Counted from the stretch's first letter, positions 1-10,734 are shown. The stretch: 64,000 bases of DNA from Lampris incognitus (GCF_029633865.1 NC_079214.1:30043957-30107956), one strand, 5' to 3'. Made by a program: numbers and translations. The notes: generated by a model not told the origin, from the letters alone.

Positions 1-890
1 GAATTCCAGCCAGGATGTCAGATTCGAGATTCTCAACGACGAGGCCCTCAAAATAGAGGTCATGGCCATCTCTCTGGAAGTGTGTCCGTGTCTCTCCCAA
101 TACTTTCACAAGGGACGAGCCATCTGCTTGGAATGCGGACTGCGTACTTCCTGTGACGGTGACGCCCAGCCTGGTCGCGCATGAGGCCCTCATCATGTTG
201 CCTGTTGCCCCACTATCAACGGTGAGATGCACAGGGCAGTGTCCATGGAAGGCATCGAGGTAAGGGGACTGTTTGAGAAGTACACGTTTCACACCACTAG
301 ATGGCGCTGGCTCCCCACTAACGCACTCCTCTACCTCATCATCAGTCTCGACCTGCTCTCCCAAAACCTGGCGTGACTTTGCCATGTACATTTTATCTTG
401 GGGGGGCAGAAAGGAGCATTTGCTGAGGAAGTGATTATCCGGCCTGCCGGCACATTTACAAAGGGGACATGACCTCCTTGTCCAGACAGGGATGGATTGC
501 TTTGACTTGGAGAGTTCAGACACAGCACCGGTGCACTGAAAGCCGTAATGTAGACGAATAGCTTGCCATATGCTGTCAATAGATGTGGAGTTCCTGACTA
601 TGCTGTGATGAGAGATTACAGCTATCTGTCCCAACATTAGCTCTAACATGGCTACCTTCTGTTCTTTATTGCGACGTCGGGGCGCGGGAATATCTTCACC
701 GTCATCTGTGAATCCCCGGACAGGGGACATTTTAGATTTCTTCTCCCACTCCACGCCATTGAGCTAGAAGGGGGCAAACCCGGCGTCGAGCGACAGTATA
801 TAAAGCAGGTTCTGATGCCAGTTCTCAAAAGAGTTCACCGTCTCGGTCTTTGTTAAACACCACTGCTTCGGTGCTCTTTACATCGCCATG
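1..890 (-). mobile_element. LTR-retrotransposon gag-protease fragment, runs off left edge
   Basis: Read on the minus strand, one frame is open from about 763 down to base 1. It contains a C-x2-C-x8-H-x4-C zinc knuckle near 430-480 followed by a retropepsin active site reading VDSGAT near 190-215, and then beta-strand-like sequence ending in SDILAG at the window edge. This is the gag-protease order of an LTR retrotransposon; pol would lie to the left, outside the window. Upstream the frame continues with an in-frame TAG at 764-766 and TAA at 878-880, so the copy is at least partly broken. Superfamily is probably Ty3/gypsy, but without RT I cannot prove it. Confidence 0.6.
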
Positions 891-1239
891 CTGCCCACTT
901 AGCTAGCACAACTGTGTCTGAGCTAGCCCAGCTGCATCTGGTGGTAGATGTAACTACCCTGTGATTCCCCTGGAAGGGCTACCATGATTAATTCGGTAAA
1001 TATCAGTCCTCGGGACGTAAGTCTGGTAAGCGCTGCCACCACGCCAGTAATGAGAGACGACATCAATGAATCACACAACGCAGATGGTAACGTGCGGCAG
1101 CAGCCATTTAGTTAAAACAGGAAGAACAACAGAGACTGCCACACAGGCAGACTGGAAGGGAGGCTTGGTAACTATAGCAACCACAACCAATACTGGGGTA
1201 GGGTTATTGGTGGCTGAAGGAAAGATTGAAATGGACTCT
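891..1239. other. Unassigned spacer between two retroelement fragments
   Basis: I see no gene here. The stretch joins the minus-strand gag-protease fragment to the plus-strand pol fragment. The short open frame on the minus strand at 1071-1286 has no recognisable motif. Confidence 0.4.
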
Positions 1240-2690
1240 GAATAGGTTAGTGCTCTAGTTAATTGGCCTACTCCTTCCAATCGCAAGGATGTGCAACGCT
1301 TTCTGGGGTTTGCTAACTTTTACAGAAAGTTCATTAGCAACTTCAGCTCTGTTGCTTCCCCTCTCCTCTGTCTGCCTTCCAGTGGTCCCCTCAAGCCGAC
1401 GCGGCTTTTAAAAAACTAAAGACTTGTTAATCTTCAGCTCCTGTCCTCATACAGCGTGACCCCAGCCGTCAGTTTGTGGTCGACGTAGACGCTTATGACG
1501 TCGGGTTGGGGGCAGTGCTTCCCCAAAGGACAGTAAATTGTATCCTTGTGCTTTCCTCTCCCGTAAGTTGTCCTCAGCAGAGAGGAACTACGACGTGGGC
1601 AACCATGAGCTGCTGGCTGTAAAAGTGGTTTTAGAAGAGTGGAGACACTGGTTAGGAGTCTCATAACTGTTCCTGGTCTGGACCGACCATAAAAATTTGG
1701 AATACCCCAGATCAGCCAAGAGACTAAACTCTCATCAAGCAAGGTGGGCTCTGTTTTTCAATCGTTTCCACATAACTCTGTCCTACAGACCTGGCTCTAA
1801 AAACACCAAACCTGATGCCTTATCATGCCTGTTTCACTCTGAAAATCAGTTTAAGGATCCATCACCTATCCTTCCCTCCTCCTGTGTTGTGGGCTTTTTT
1901 AAATGGGACATTGAAAAGAACGTTAGTGAAGCAATCGCTACCTGTGTCATTCCGGCCGGCTGCCCGCCGAACCGGTTGTTTGTTCCCACTGCCCTCCGTT
2001 CTCAGGTCATCCACTGGGCTCACGTCTCTCAGATCTCCTGCCACCCTGGAGTCTCCCGAATGATGTTTGTCATCCTTCAGCGGTTTTGGTGCCAGCAACG
2101 GACAAGGAGGTGTCTGAGTATGTGGCAGTTTGTCTCGTCTGTGCCCACAACAAGGTTTCTCGTCGCCCAGCTCCTGGTCTACTCCACCCTCTTCCTGTGC
2201 CCCACTGGCCTTGGTCCGACATCTCTGTGGACTTTGTCACTGGACTTCCCCCCTCAGAAGGTAACACCACCATACTCAAAGTAGTCGACAGGTTCTCCAA
2301 GATGGTTCACTTTATTCCCCTACCCAAGCTGCCCTCGGCCAAGGAAACGGCCGAGGTTATGTTATGTTACATAGTGTGTTTCACTTACACGGCTTCCCCG
2401 AGGATGTGGTGTCAGACCAGGGCCTGCAGCTCGTGACACAGTGTTGGAAGGCTTTCTGCACCTTCATCAGATCATTGGTCAGCCTCTAGTCTGGTCATCA
2501 TCCCCAGACCAACGGCCAGAAGGAGAGGCTGAACCAGGAGTTGGAGACTTCCCTGTGCTGTTTGGCCCCCCAGAACCCCAACACATGGACTAAACAACTC
2601 ACCTGGGTCTGGTATGCGCACAACACCCTCCCCTGTGCTTCCTCTGGCCTCTGTTCCAGTGTGTGCATGGTTATCAGCTGCCCCCAGGGC
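1240..2690 (+). pseudogene. Degraded Ty3/gypsy pol (RT thumb, RNase H, integrase)
   Basis: Several plus-strand frames carry consecutive parts of a Ty3/gypsy polyprotein. At about 1280-1340 is the RT-connection motif [13 protein letters not shown]. At 1697-1850 is the end of RNase H with SYRPGSKNTKPDALS. At 1975-2090 is the integrase zinc-binding segment with HPGVSRM. From about 2086 in another frame is the integrase core, including [16 protein letters not shown] and [14 protein letters not shown]. At 2541-2690 is the distal integrase (TWVWYAHN). Frame changes and stops separate the pieces, so this is a dead copy. No LTRs are recognisable. A long G run follows at about 2700. Confidence 0.8.
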
Positions 2691-3206
2691 TCAAATATAG
2701 GGGGGGGGGTCTGGACTTTTGTACTCTTTTGTACACTTTTGTACTCTTGGTGACAGTAAATGCATCCCTCTGAATCTTCGCTAGTCACTTAGCTCTTTCC
2801 TCACAATTACTAGGGAATGAATGGAAACTTAAAAGAGAATTATAGCACGCCGAATTCGCACACTGTGGCACACAACAGTGCTCAGTGGAGTCTGATTCAA
2901 AGCCTTGAGACTTGAACGCCCCTTTTTGCCCTGTTTGATTCATTGATTTTTTTTCGGACGAAATTAAGATTTCGGACAAATAAGTTAGCAGTTAACTAAT
3001 GATTCAGTAGGACGTACGCATCTGGTTGTACCAGAAGTTCTTATGCAAACGAACACACCCGGAAGTTCTGCAGCGCGACATTAATGCACCGAGCCTATAG
3101 GAGGGTTTCCGTGCAACGTCATCACGGAGATGTGTGCGCAACTAGGGGGCAGAAAGCAGCCACAGCGCAGAGATTTTAACCAAGATAGAGCTCAGATACA
3201 GCAGAG
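2691..3206. other. Non-coding spacer with a poly-G run
   Basis: It begins with a run of about ten G at 2700-2709 followed by short repeats of TTTTGTACTC. The rest shows no gene. Open frames here are short and lack motifs. Confidence 0.4.
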
Positions 3207-4603
3207 ATGACGCGCAGTTGTTGTGCAATAAACTGCACAAACCGCCAAAAGGATGGGTGGAAAATGTTCAACATTTTCATTGTTGAACCGCATTGGTAGC
3301 TCTCAAAAGCGGTTTTGCCCCCTGGCTGCGCACGCACCCAGAGACCTCTCAACTGAATAGTGAGGTGCAAGACCTCCCAAGCCTCGTTGACCTCCTCAGA
3401 AACACGTGTGGTGAACTGGAGACAGCTCTCCAGGAAAAGGAGGCCAGCAACATTGTTGAAGGCGGCGAAAGAGACACTCCTCTTTCAGAATGACGCCCTC
3501 ATGGCTGAGTTGCTGACCAAAGATGAAGCGCTACGGGCCGTTATTCATGTCATGGAGGAGTGTGAACGAGGGATGAAGGTCATTCACCTCCAGGTTGAGG
3601 AGTTAACCATGCGCCTCCAAAAATCACAGGAGGCGAGAGCCTGTGAAAAAGCCTATTGCCGCAAGGAGAAAGACTGTCTCCTCAGCCTCCTTCAGGCTCA
3701 GGAAGATATGGAGATGTTGATGAGGAACAGACAGCGGCAGACTGTATGCAGATACTCTGCTCCGCTGAGAGAGGAGGAGACACAGCTCCCAGCAACAGAT
3801 TTGCTGGTCAAGCAGAGGGAGGACAAGAGGAAACTCCAGGCCAAAAAGGAGAGTGAGAAAGAAGCAGAAAGAGGAGGAAAAAAAATATCTGGCCAAGGTA
3901 GAGCAGGAGAGAGAGAAAGAGAAAAAACTTAAAAAAGAGAAAATAAGGAGAGAAAAAAGGAGGGGGACAAAAAACTCCTGAAAAAGGAGAGCTCCATGAA
4001 TGTCAGTAGAGATGACACAGACGGGTTTGATCACTATGTATCTAGTGGTAGATGGAGGAAACGATGCACATTCTAGACAACTCTACAACTTTGCCATGTG
4101 TCTCAGTGAAATGGATCAAATAAATGTACAGTAATGTCAGACAATCATTGTACAGCAGTAGGATGTATTAAAGTGCATTAACAGTAGAATGACAAGAGTT
4201 TTGTACTTTACAGGGCTTCATCTAAGGTGAAATCATCCTTGCCTGATGAAGAGGAGGAGAAGGCCAGGGCAGGAACACCCTCCCTTGTTGAAGAGGAGAA
4301 GGAGGGCACCCCACTAGCCAAATTTATTAGGCGCATGCCACATAATCACAAAATCAGAGGCAAATATGCCAAAAAAAAGAATCACTGAAAAAAATGTAAG
4401 AAGACTACCCCCTATTGAAGAGGAGGAGGAGTTGGCCAAGGGGGAAACACCCTCCCCCGATGAAGATGAGGAAGGCCAGGGCAGGAACACCCTCCACTGG
4501 TGAGGAGGAGGAGGAGGCCAGGGAAGGAACCAAGCAAAAGGTCAAGAGCAAGAAGGGCCGTCTCCAATGTTTCTTTAGGAGGCTGAAGCATTTGTGGCAC
4601 TGA
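3207..4603 (+). pseudogene. THAP-like start plus Glu/Lys-rich coiled-coil remnants
   Basis: An ATG at 3207 opens a peptide beginning MTRSCCAINCTNRQ, which resembles the first cysteine pair of a THAP zinc finger, but the frame stops after about 30 codons. From 3293 two overlapping frames, 3293-3493 and 3360-3932, read as one charged coiled coil (VDLLRNTCGELETALQEKE, then NDALMAELLTKDEALRAV) if a frame change near 3480 is allowed. A second block at 4215-4603 has two tandem versions of an acidic motif (EEEE-KARAGTPS) and a basic end (KVKSKKGRLQCFFRRLKH). The sequence TTTACAG before 4213 could be a splice acceptor. I do not recognise the parent gene; it could be a decayed host gene or a transposon cargo ORF. 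Confidence 0.35.
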
Positions 4604-5524
4604 TGTTCCCCCACTTACAGGAAAACAAAATGACATGGCTCCGCCCTATTTTTGTTGTGTTATTATCAGTCAATTTTGATACTTAAAGTGGACACGAAGC
4701 AGTCAATCAAATTAACATAATTGTCTAAATGTATTTCCACTCTAATCAACAAACAAATATGACAAATGTAAACATATTGTAATGTGCATGGATAAGTAGA
4801 CACGTTGGCCGTTGGCTATGGGGTCAGACCCTTTAGTTGAGCGGTTAGCGATGTGGGTTCGCGTCCCGGCTGCGGCAGTTTCTGTGGTTGCCCCCCGAAT
4901 TCTCTACAATATAAAAGGAAAAAAGAAGCCCCGTTATATCTTTCGTGGCAAGGGTGCCACCATCTTCCAGTACTATAACCTATGACGTCACGGGGTTGGT
5001 TGGCTTGGCTGAGTTCAACCAGCTACGATAGTAGAGACAGTGAAAGATATGAGTGACGTCATCAATAAAGGCATTTGATCTCACACAACTGGTACATGAC
5101 CTTGTTCTGCAGCATCGCAGTACAAATCCGAAGGTATCCAGCCGCAGGGCTGAAACTGGGATTTGTTATGTGGAGGTCTCTGCGCTTTCAGGGTTGCCAT
5201 GGGTGCATGTATGTGTGCTTGGGCATAGACTACAAAATCTGATCGATATCATCTGGCAAACTGTAAATAAAATATAACAAGGTGAGACAACCCTCTGCTC
5301 TGAACACTAAAACGCTATTCAAAGTCATTCCAGATGCCGTTGGCAGTGCATAAAACTACAGACGATAAAATCTTTTGTAAGCGCACTCTCATGTGTATCT
5401 GTACCAATGGTGTTGTTACCACTAAAGAAGAGGATGATAATACAAAGTAATATGAATAGAACTGTCTCCTTAATAGTTACACCTTTTCACGTTTCCAGAG
5501 CTTTCCATGACTGTTAGCTATACC
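4604..5524. other. Non-coding stretch with a SINE-like head
   Basis: At about 4830-4880 there is a tRNA-like piece (GTTGAGCGGTTAGCG, then GGGTTCGCGTCCCGG) that resembles A and B boxes, but the spacing between them is too short for a tRNA. From 4925 to 5090 two short motifs (TGACGTCA-like boxes and CAATAAA) hint at an LTR-like promoter, but I find no partner copy. No gene is seen. Confidence 0.3.
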
Positions 5525-5642
5525 AAAAGATTGGAGGCAACCTGCTGCAAATGTCAAAATGGAACGTTAAGCAGCATATCAGAGCAAGTTGCATTCTGGA
5601 ATGAAACCTGTCAGTTTCCGACCTATTTTTTTCTCGCTACCT
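5525..5642 (+). repeat. Dispersed repeat, copy A
   Basis: About 118 bases here match 22591-22705 at roughly nine bases in ten, from AAAAGATTGGAGGCAACC through CCTGTCAGTTTC to CTACC. It has no complete ORF in common with the second copy and no terminal repeats that I can see, so I list it only as a repeat pair of unknown family. Confidence 0.7.
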
Positions 5643-5767
5643 ACTACTACTAGCTAGTTAATGAAGGAAGAGCAGGAATTTTAAGAAAATTTATAAAATG
5701 CTTTACTATAAAAAGGTACAAAATAAAAAAGAGTGAGAGAGGGAAAAAAATCTTTGTGTATATATAA

Positions 5768-5916
5768 AACTTTGTTAAAAGAAAAACTCAACGATAGGGA
5801 AAGAACTCAACAAATAAGGAGCAAAATAATCCAGTGAGTCAAGTAAATTCTTTGAGACAGTACAAGCCTGTTTCATGCCATAAGCAATCATCCGCTGTCA
5901 ATAAATGACTCACTGG

Positions 5917-5919
<3 letters not shown>
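5768..5919 (+). repeat. Stem-loop repeat module, left copy
   Basis: A leader of about 60 bases (AACTTTGTTAAAAG, ACTCAACGATAGGG) is followed by a hairpin-forming unit at 5828-5919 whose ends are AATCCAGTGAGTC and GACTCACTGGATT. A second copy lies at 7664-7823 on the other side of the Tc1 element. The leader is in the same orientation in both copies, but the hairpin interior is inverted. A TA microsatellite follows directly. Confidence 0.7.

Positions 5920-5956
<37 letters not shown>
5920..5956. repeat. (TA)n microsatellite, left of Tc1 element
   Basis: An uninterrupted TA run forms the insertion site of the Tc1-family transposon, which targets TA dinucleotides. Confidence 0.9.
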
Positions 5957-5959
<3 letters not shown>

Positions 5960-7571
5960 TACCGTTCAAAAGTTTGGGATCACATTGAAATGTCCATATT
6001 TTTGAAGGAAAAGCACTGTACTTTTCAATGAAGATAACTTTAAACTAGTCTTAACTTTAAAGAAATACACTCTATACATTGCTAATGTGGTAAATGACTA
6101 TTCTAGCTGCAAATGTCTGGTTTTTGGTGCAATATCTACATAGGTGTATAGAGGCCCATTTCAAGCAACTATCACTCCAGTGTTCTAATGGTACAATGTG
6201 TTTGCTCATTGGCTCAGAAGGCTAATTGATGATTAGAAAACCCTTGTGCAATCATGTTCACACATCTGAAAACAGTTTAGCTCGTTACAGAAGCTACAAA
6301 ACTGACCTTCCTTTGAGCAGATTGAGTTTCTGGAGCATCACATTTGTGGGGTCAATTAAACGCTCAAAATGGCCAGAAAAAGAGAACTTTCATCTGAAAC
6401 TCGACAGTCTATTCTTGTTCTTAGAAATGAAGGCTATTCCATGCGAGAAATTGCTAAGAAATTGAAGATTTCCTACACCGGTGTGTACTACTCCCTTCAG
6501 AGGACAGCACAAACAGGCTCTAACCAGAGTAGAAAAAGAAGTGGGAGGCCGCGTTGCACAACTGAGCAAGAAGATAAGTACATTAGAGTCTCTAGTTTGA
6601 GAAACAGACGCCTCACAGGTCCCCAACTGGCATCTTCATTAAATAGTACCCGCAAAACACCAGTGTCAACATCTACAGTGAAGAGGCGGCTGCGGGATTC
6701 TGGGCTTCAGGGCAGAGTGGCAAAGAAAAAGCCATATCTGAGACTGACCAATAAAAGAAAAAGATTAAGATGGGCAAAAGAACACAGACATTGGACAGAG
6801 GAAGACTGGAAAAAAGTGTTGTGGACGGATGAATCCAAGTTTGAGGTGTTTGGATCACAAAGAAGAACGTTTGTGAGACGCAGAACAAATGAAAAGATGC
6901 TGGAAGAATGCCTGACGCCATCTGTTAAGCATGGTGGAGGTAATGTGATGGTCTGGGGTTGCTTTGGTGCTGGTAAGGTGGGAGATTTGTACAGGGTAAA
7001 AGGGATTCTGAATAAGGAAGGCTATCACTCCATTTTGCAACGCCATGCCATACCCAGTGGACAGCGCTTGATTGGAGCCAATTTCATCCTACAACAGGAC
7101 AATGACCCTAAACACACCTCCAAATTGTGCAAGAACTATTTAGAGCAGAAGCAGGCAGCTGGTATTCTATCGGTAATGGAGTGGCCAGCGCAGTCACCAG
7201 ATCTGAACCCCATTGAGCTGTTGTGGGAGCAGCTTGACCGTATGGTACGCAAGAAGTGCCCATCCAACCAATCCAACTTGTGGGAGCTGCTTCTGGAAGC
7301 GTGGGGTGCAATTTCTCCAGATTACCTCAACAAATTAACAGCTAGAATGCCAAAGGTCTGCAATGCTGTAATTGCTGCAAATGGAGGATTCTTTGACGAA
7401 AGCAAAGTTTGATGTAAAAAAAATCTTATTTCAAATACAAATCATTATTTCTAACCTTGTCAATGTCTTGACTCTATTTTCTATTCATTTCACAACATAT
7501 GGTGGTGAATAAGTGTGACTTTTCATGGAAAACACAAAATTGTTTGGGTGATCCCAAACTTTTGAACGGTA

Positions 7572-7574
<3 letters not shown>
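5957..7574 (+). mobile_element. Complete Tc1-family transposon (DD38E)
   Basis: The element is about 1618 bp and ends in inverted repeats of about 27 bp. The left end, at 5957-5983, reads CTACCGTTCAAAAGTTTGGG after two bases, and its reverse complement lies at 7548-7574; only the terminal bases differ. A TA dinucleotide flanks each side (5955-5956 and 7575-7576), as expected for Tc1/mariner target duplication, although it sits inside TA repeats. It holds a single uninterrupted transposase gene at 6369-7412. Both termini and the ORF look intact, so the copy may be young. Confidence 0.9.
6369..7412 (+). CDS. Tc1-family transposase, intact, DD38E catalytic spacing
   Basis: This is a 347-residue cut-and-paste transposase acting on the element's inverted repeats. 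Residues 1-110 hold two helix-turn-helix modules (SMREIAKKLKISYTGV) joined by a GRPR hook (SGRPRCTT). The catalytic DDE core has Asp154 in LWTDESKFEVFG, Asp244 in LQQDNDPKHTS and Glu283 in PDLNPIELLW. There are 38 residues between the second Asp and the Glu instead of the classical 34, because of a short insertion around QAAGILSV. The glycine-rich box GGGNVMVWGCF is present. The ATG at 6369 is chosen because MARKRELS is the usual Tc1 start. There are no stops or frameshifts. The family is certain; activity is not tested. Confidence 0.93.
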   Translation: MARKRELSSETRQSILVLRNEGYSMREIAKKLKISYTGVYYSLQRTAQTGSNQSRKRSGRPRCTTEQEDKYIRVSSLRNRRLTGPQLASSLNSTRKTPVSTSTVKRRLRDSGLQGRVAKKKPYLRLTNKRKRLRWAKEHRHWTEEDWKKVLWTDESKFEVFGSQRRTFVRRRTNEKMLEECLTPSVKHGGGNVMVWGCFGAGKVGDLYRVKGILNKEGYHSILQRHAIPSGQRLIGANFILQQDNDPKHTSKLCKNYLEQKQAAGILSVMEWPAQSPDLNPIELLWEQLDRMVRKKCPSNQSNLWELLLEAWGAISPDYLNKLTARMPKVCNAVIAANGGFFDESKV

Positions 7575-7576
<2 letters not shown>

Positions 7577-7638
<62 letters not shown>

Positions 7639-7660
7639 TATACACACATCCATATATATA
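7577..7660. repeat. (TA)n/(CA)n microsatellite, right of Tc1 element
   Basis: A TA run of about 48 bases is followed by a short CA run and further TA. It makes long spurious tyrosine/isoleucine frames on both strands. Confidence 0.9.
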
Positions 7661-7663
7661 TAT

Positions 7664-7823
7664 AACTTTGTTAAAACAAACACTCAACGGCAGGGAAAGT
7701 GTTCAACAAATGAGCAGCAAAATAATCCAGTTAGTCAAGTAAATTCTCTTGCTTATATGATGATTGCTTATGGCATGATACAGGCTTGTACTGTCTCAGA
7801 GAATTTACTTGACAAACTGGATT
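7664..7823 (-). repeat. Stem-loop repeat module, right copy
   Basis: The leader (AACTTTGTTAAAAC, ACTCAACGGCAGGG) is in the same orientation as at 5768. The hairpin unit at 7724-7823, bounded by AATCCAGTTAGTC and GACAAACTGGATT, is reversed relative to the left copy: CAGGCTTGTACTGTCTC here reads GAGACAGTACAAGCCTG there. Its arms include TCAAGTAAATTCTC and GAGAATTTACTTGA, a near-perfect inverted repeat. Confidence 0.7.
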
Positions 7824-7835
7824 TTATATACATAC

Positions 7836-7836
<1 letters not shown>

Positions 7837-7904
<68 letters not shown>
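7837..7904. repeat. (TA)n microsatellite
   Basis: A second long TA tract directly precedes the LINE 5' region. Confidence 0.9.
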
Positions 7905-7907
<3 letters not shown>

Positions 7908-9806
7908 GGGACGGACTGTTACGGGTATGTTTTGGTGTCTTTCTTTCCCCTTCCGTTCTATCTTTTGTGCAGAGCTGATTGTAAACACTCCTCCAAGAAT
8001 TGTCACCTTAACGTGGTGGAGGGGTTTGTGTGTCCCAGTGATCCTGAGAGCTGTGTTGTCGTGGGCAATAGCCCCTGGTAGGGTCTCCCAAGGCAAATTG
8101 GTTCCAGGGGAGGGGCCAGACTGAAAGCGATTCCCAAAGAACCCAATGAATTTGCACCAGCAGAGTTACAGCACCTCGCCCGGAAAAGGGAAACCAGGGC
8201 CCCCTCCTGGAGCCAGACCTGGGAGGGGAGCTCGCCATCAGGCCCAGCCTGAAAAAAACAACATGGAGCCACCACCCCGTGGACCCACCACACGTGGGGA
8301 TGAGCATTGGGGTAGGGTGCAATGCAGCCCGGGAGGCAGGCAAAGGTGCAGACCAGGGCATGCCGACTTCCAGCATCGCAGATTGGTCCTCGGGACATGG
8401 AGTGTCACCTCTCTGGCAGGGAAGGAGCCTGAGCTGGTGTGGGAGGTGGAGCGGTACCAACTACATATAGTTGGGCTCACCTCCACACATAGCATGGGCT
8501 CTGGTACCAAACACCTGGAAAGGGGCTGGACTCATTACTTTTCTGGAGTTGGCCAAGGTGACAGGCGCCGGGTAGGTGTGGGTATGCTCACCAGTCCCCA
8601 GTTGAGCACCGCCATGTAGGAATTCTCCCCGGGGAATGAGAGGGTTGTGCAGATCTGTGGCCGTATGTTTTGGACACTCAGGTGAAGAGAGGAGCAGAGC
8701 TGTCAACTGATCACCACCTGGTGGTGAGTTGGATCAGATGGCGGGGAAGGCTGCCGGACAGACCTGGCAAATCCAAACGTGTAGTGAGGGTGAACTGGGA
8801 ACTTCTGGCGGAGGCCCCTGTCCGTGAGGTCTTCAACTGCCACCTCCGGAAGATCTCGTGTATCCCGAGGGAGGCTGGGGATATAGAATCTGAGTGGGCC
8901 ATGTTCAAAGCCTCTATTGTAGATGCGGCAGGCAGGAGCTGTGGTCATAAGGTCATCGGTGCCTTTTGAGGCAGCAACCTAGGAACCTGCCGGTGGACAC
9001 TGGCGGTGAGGGAAACTGTCAGGCTGAAGAAGGAGGCCTTTCGGACTTGGTTGGCCCAGTGGTTTCCTGAAGCAGCACACAGGTACCGGGAGGCCAGAAA
9101 GGCTGCAGCTTTGGCGGTCGCGGAAGCAAAAGCTCGGGTGTGGGAGCAGTTCGGCGAGGCTATGGAGGAGGACTTTCGGTTGGCCTCAAGAAAGTTCTGG
9201 CAAACCATCCGGCGACTCAGGAAGGGGAAGCAGGGCTTGACTCAGGCTGTGTTCAGCCGGGGATGGGAACTGTTGACCCCGACTGGGGATGTTGTCGAGC
9301 AGTGGAAAGAACACTTTGAGGAGCTCCTGAACCTGACTAACACGTCCTCAGTGGAAGAGGTGGAGTCTGAAGACTCAGGGGAAGCCCCACCCATATCCCT
9401 GGCAGAGGTCTCTGATGTAGTTAAAAAGCTCCTCGGTGATAAAGCGCCGGGTGTGCATGAGATTCGCCCTGAGATGCTGAAGGCTCTGGACATTGTTGGA
9501 CTGTCTTGGTTGACACGCCTCTTCAGTGTCGTGTGGAGGTTGGGGACAGTACCTGTGGAGTGGCAGAGTGGGGTGGTGGTTCCCACATTTAAAAGGGGGG
9601 ACTGGAGGGTGTGCTCCAATTATCGGGGCATCACATTGGTCAGCCTCCCTGATAAAGTCTACTCTAGGGTGCTTGAGATGGGGCTCTGACTGGTCGTCAA
9701 ACCTCGGATCCAGGAGGAACAATGCAGATTCTGTCCTGGCCGTGGAACAACGGACCGACTCTTTACCCTTGCGGAAGTGCTGAGGGGGGCTTGGGAATTT
9801 GACCAG
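7905..9806 (+). mobile_element. LINE copy 1: endonuclease region to start of RT, truncated
   Basis: This is the 5' portion of a non-LTR retrotransposon of a type very common in fish. After a non-coding leader it shows an APE-endonuclease start (LGTWSVTSLAGKEPELVWEV near 8390-8450; IVGLTSTHSMGSGT), then an apparent internal deletion near 8640. The linker ([20 protein letters not shown] at 8695-8755) and the RT N-terminal region (9006-9689: [37 protein letters not shown]) follow. Frames are broken by stops at about 8617, 8969 and 9689. The copy ends at 9806, where the copia element starts. A second copy at 36065-38440 carries the missing 3' half. I do not assign the clade. Confidence 0.8.
9802..9806 (+). 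repeat. Target duplication (ACCAG) of the copia element, left copy
   Basis: ACCAG immediately precedes TGTTACAATATTGG and recurs at 21249-21253 directly after the 3' LTR, which supports 9807-21248 as the element boundaries. Confidence 0.75.
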
Positions 9807-9892
9807 TGTTACAATATTGGCTAAGCCAAGGTTATGTGTATGTGCTCTTAAAGTTATGTCACCACTAGAGGGCGCTTTTGTGTTGATATGTG
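9807..9892 (+). repeat. Copia 5' LTR, first part
   Basis: The sequence TGTTACAATATTGGCTAAGC to GTTGATATGTG matches 21026-21111 of the 3' LTR with several substitutions. It is cut at the TGTG target of the gypsy insertion and continues at 18090. Confidence 0.85.
9889..9892 (+). repeat. Target duplication (TGTG) of the nested gypsy element, left copy
   Basis: TGTG lies directly before the gypsy LTR and recurs at 18086-18089 directly after it. The uninterrupted 3' copia LTR has a single TGTG followed by GTCTATAAAAG at the matching place. Confidence 0.85.
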
Positions 9893-10734
9893 TGTAGCAC
9901 ACTTGATAAGAATGACACTTACAAGGGCTGGTGTTTTTGTTGTTTTACTCCATCTGTCAAATAGACATTACAGAGGACACGTTTTCAGAGCATGGCTCAC
10001 TATACGAACGGCCACACTCATCTCCAATTTATACACAATAAGAGCACCAAATATATTCTTCCATAAATTCACATTAGTCTAGCCTACCGCGAGCAAAGCT
10101 AAACAGTATATAACGTTACGGAACATGGGGGGATCAAAATAGCAACACACATAGGCCTACCTTCATATTTACACAGTGTGGAGACACTAAACATAGTAAA
10201 GGGACAGACTAATCACACCTACAGACAATGTCAAAGCCAAGCTACAGAACAATGGGTTCAGACCGCGGGAGCTATGGCTATGCTAACGTTAGCAACTCGC
10301 TAGCAATCTAGCTAACGTTAGCCAGTGATATGACGTTATCAAAATAAATATGAAAGTCCCTTCGTGGGTATTTCTAATAGGCATCCATATCCCACCTACA
10401 CATCATATTTAATCACCATCCTAATTCCATATGTCTAACTAGTCTGCTTACCTGTCAAATAGACATTACAGAGGACACGTTTTCAGAGCATGGCTCACTA
10501 TACGAACGGCCACACTCATCTGACGACTCTATGTCCCAGAGTGCACGGCGAGAGCCAGCACTACGTCACACAGGCTAGAAGCAATTAACCTGCAGTGCCC
10601 TCCTGTGGCGAGAACCGGCTATCACAACAACACAGCAGACAATTCTCCTCTTTACTATTAGTGAGTGGTCAATGAAGGTAAGTATATAAAATAAAAAATA
10701 GATGGGGGGGCTACTAAATCCCAAGTACCCCACA
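9893..10734 (-). repeat. Gypsy 3' LTR (left in window)
   Basis: This 842-bp LTR shows no difference to 17244-18085 that I can find. It contains an internal direct repeat of 70 bp: 9954-10023 and 10452-10521, each running from CTGTCAAATAGACATTACAG to CCACACTCATCT. Confidence 0.93.

Noticed and set aside
7499..8096. Long tyrosine/isoleucine-rich open frames on both strands
   Set aside because: They are translations of TA and CA microsatellites and have no protein-like composition.
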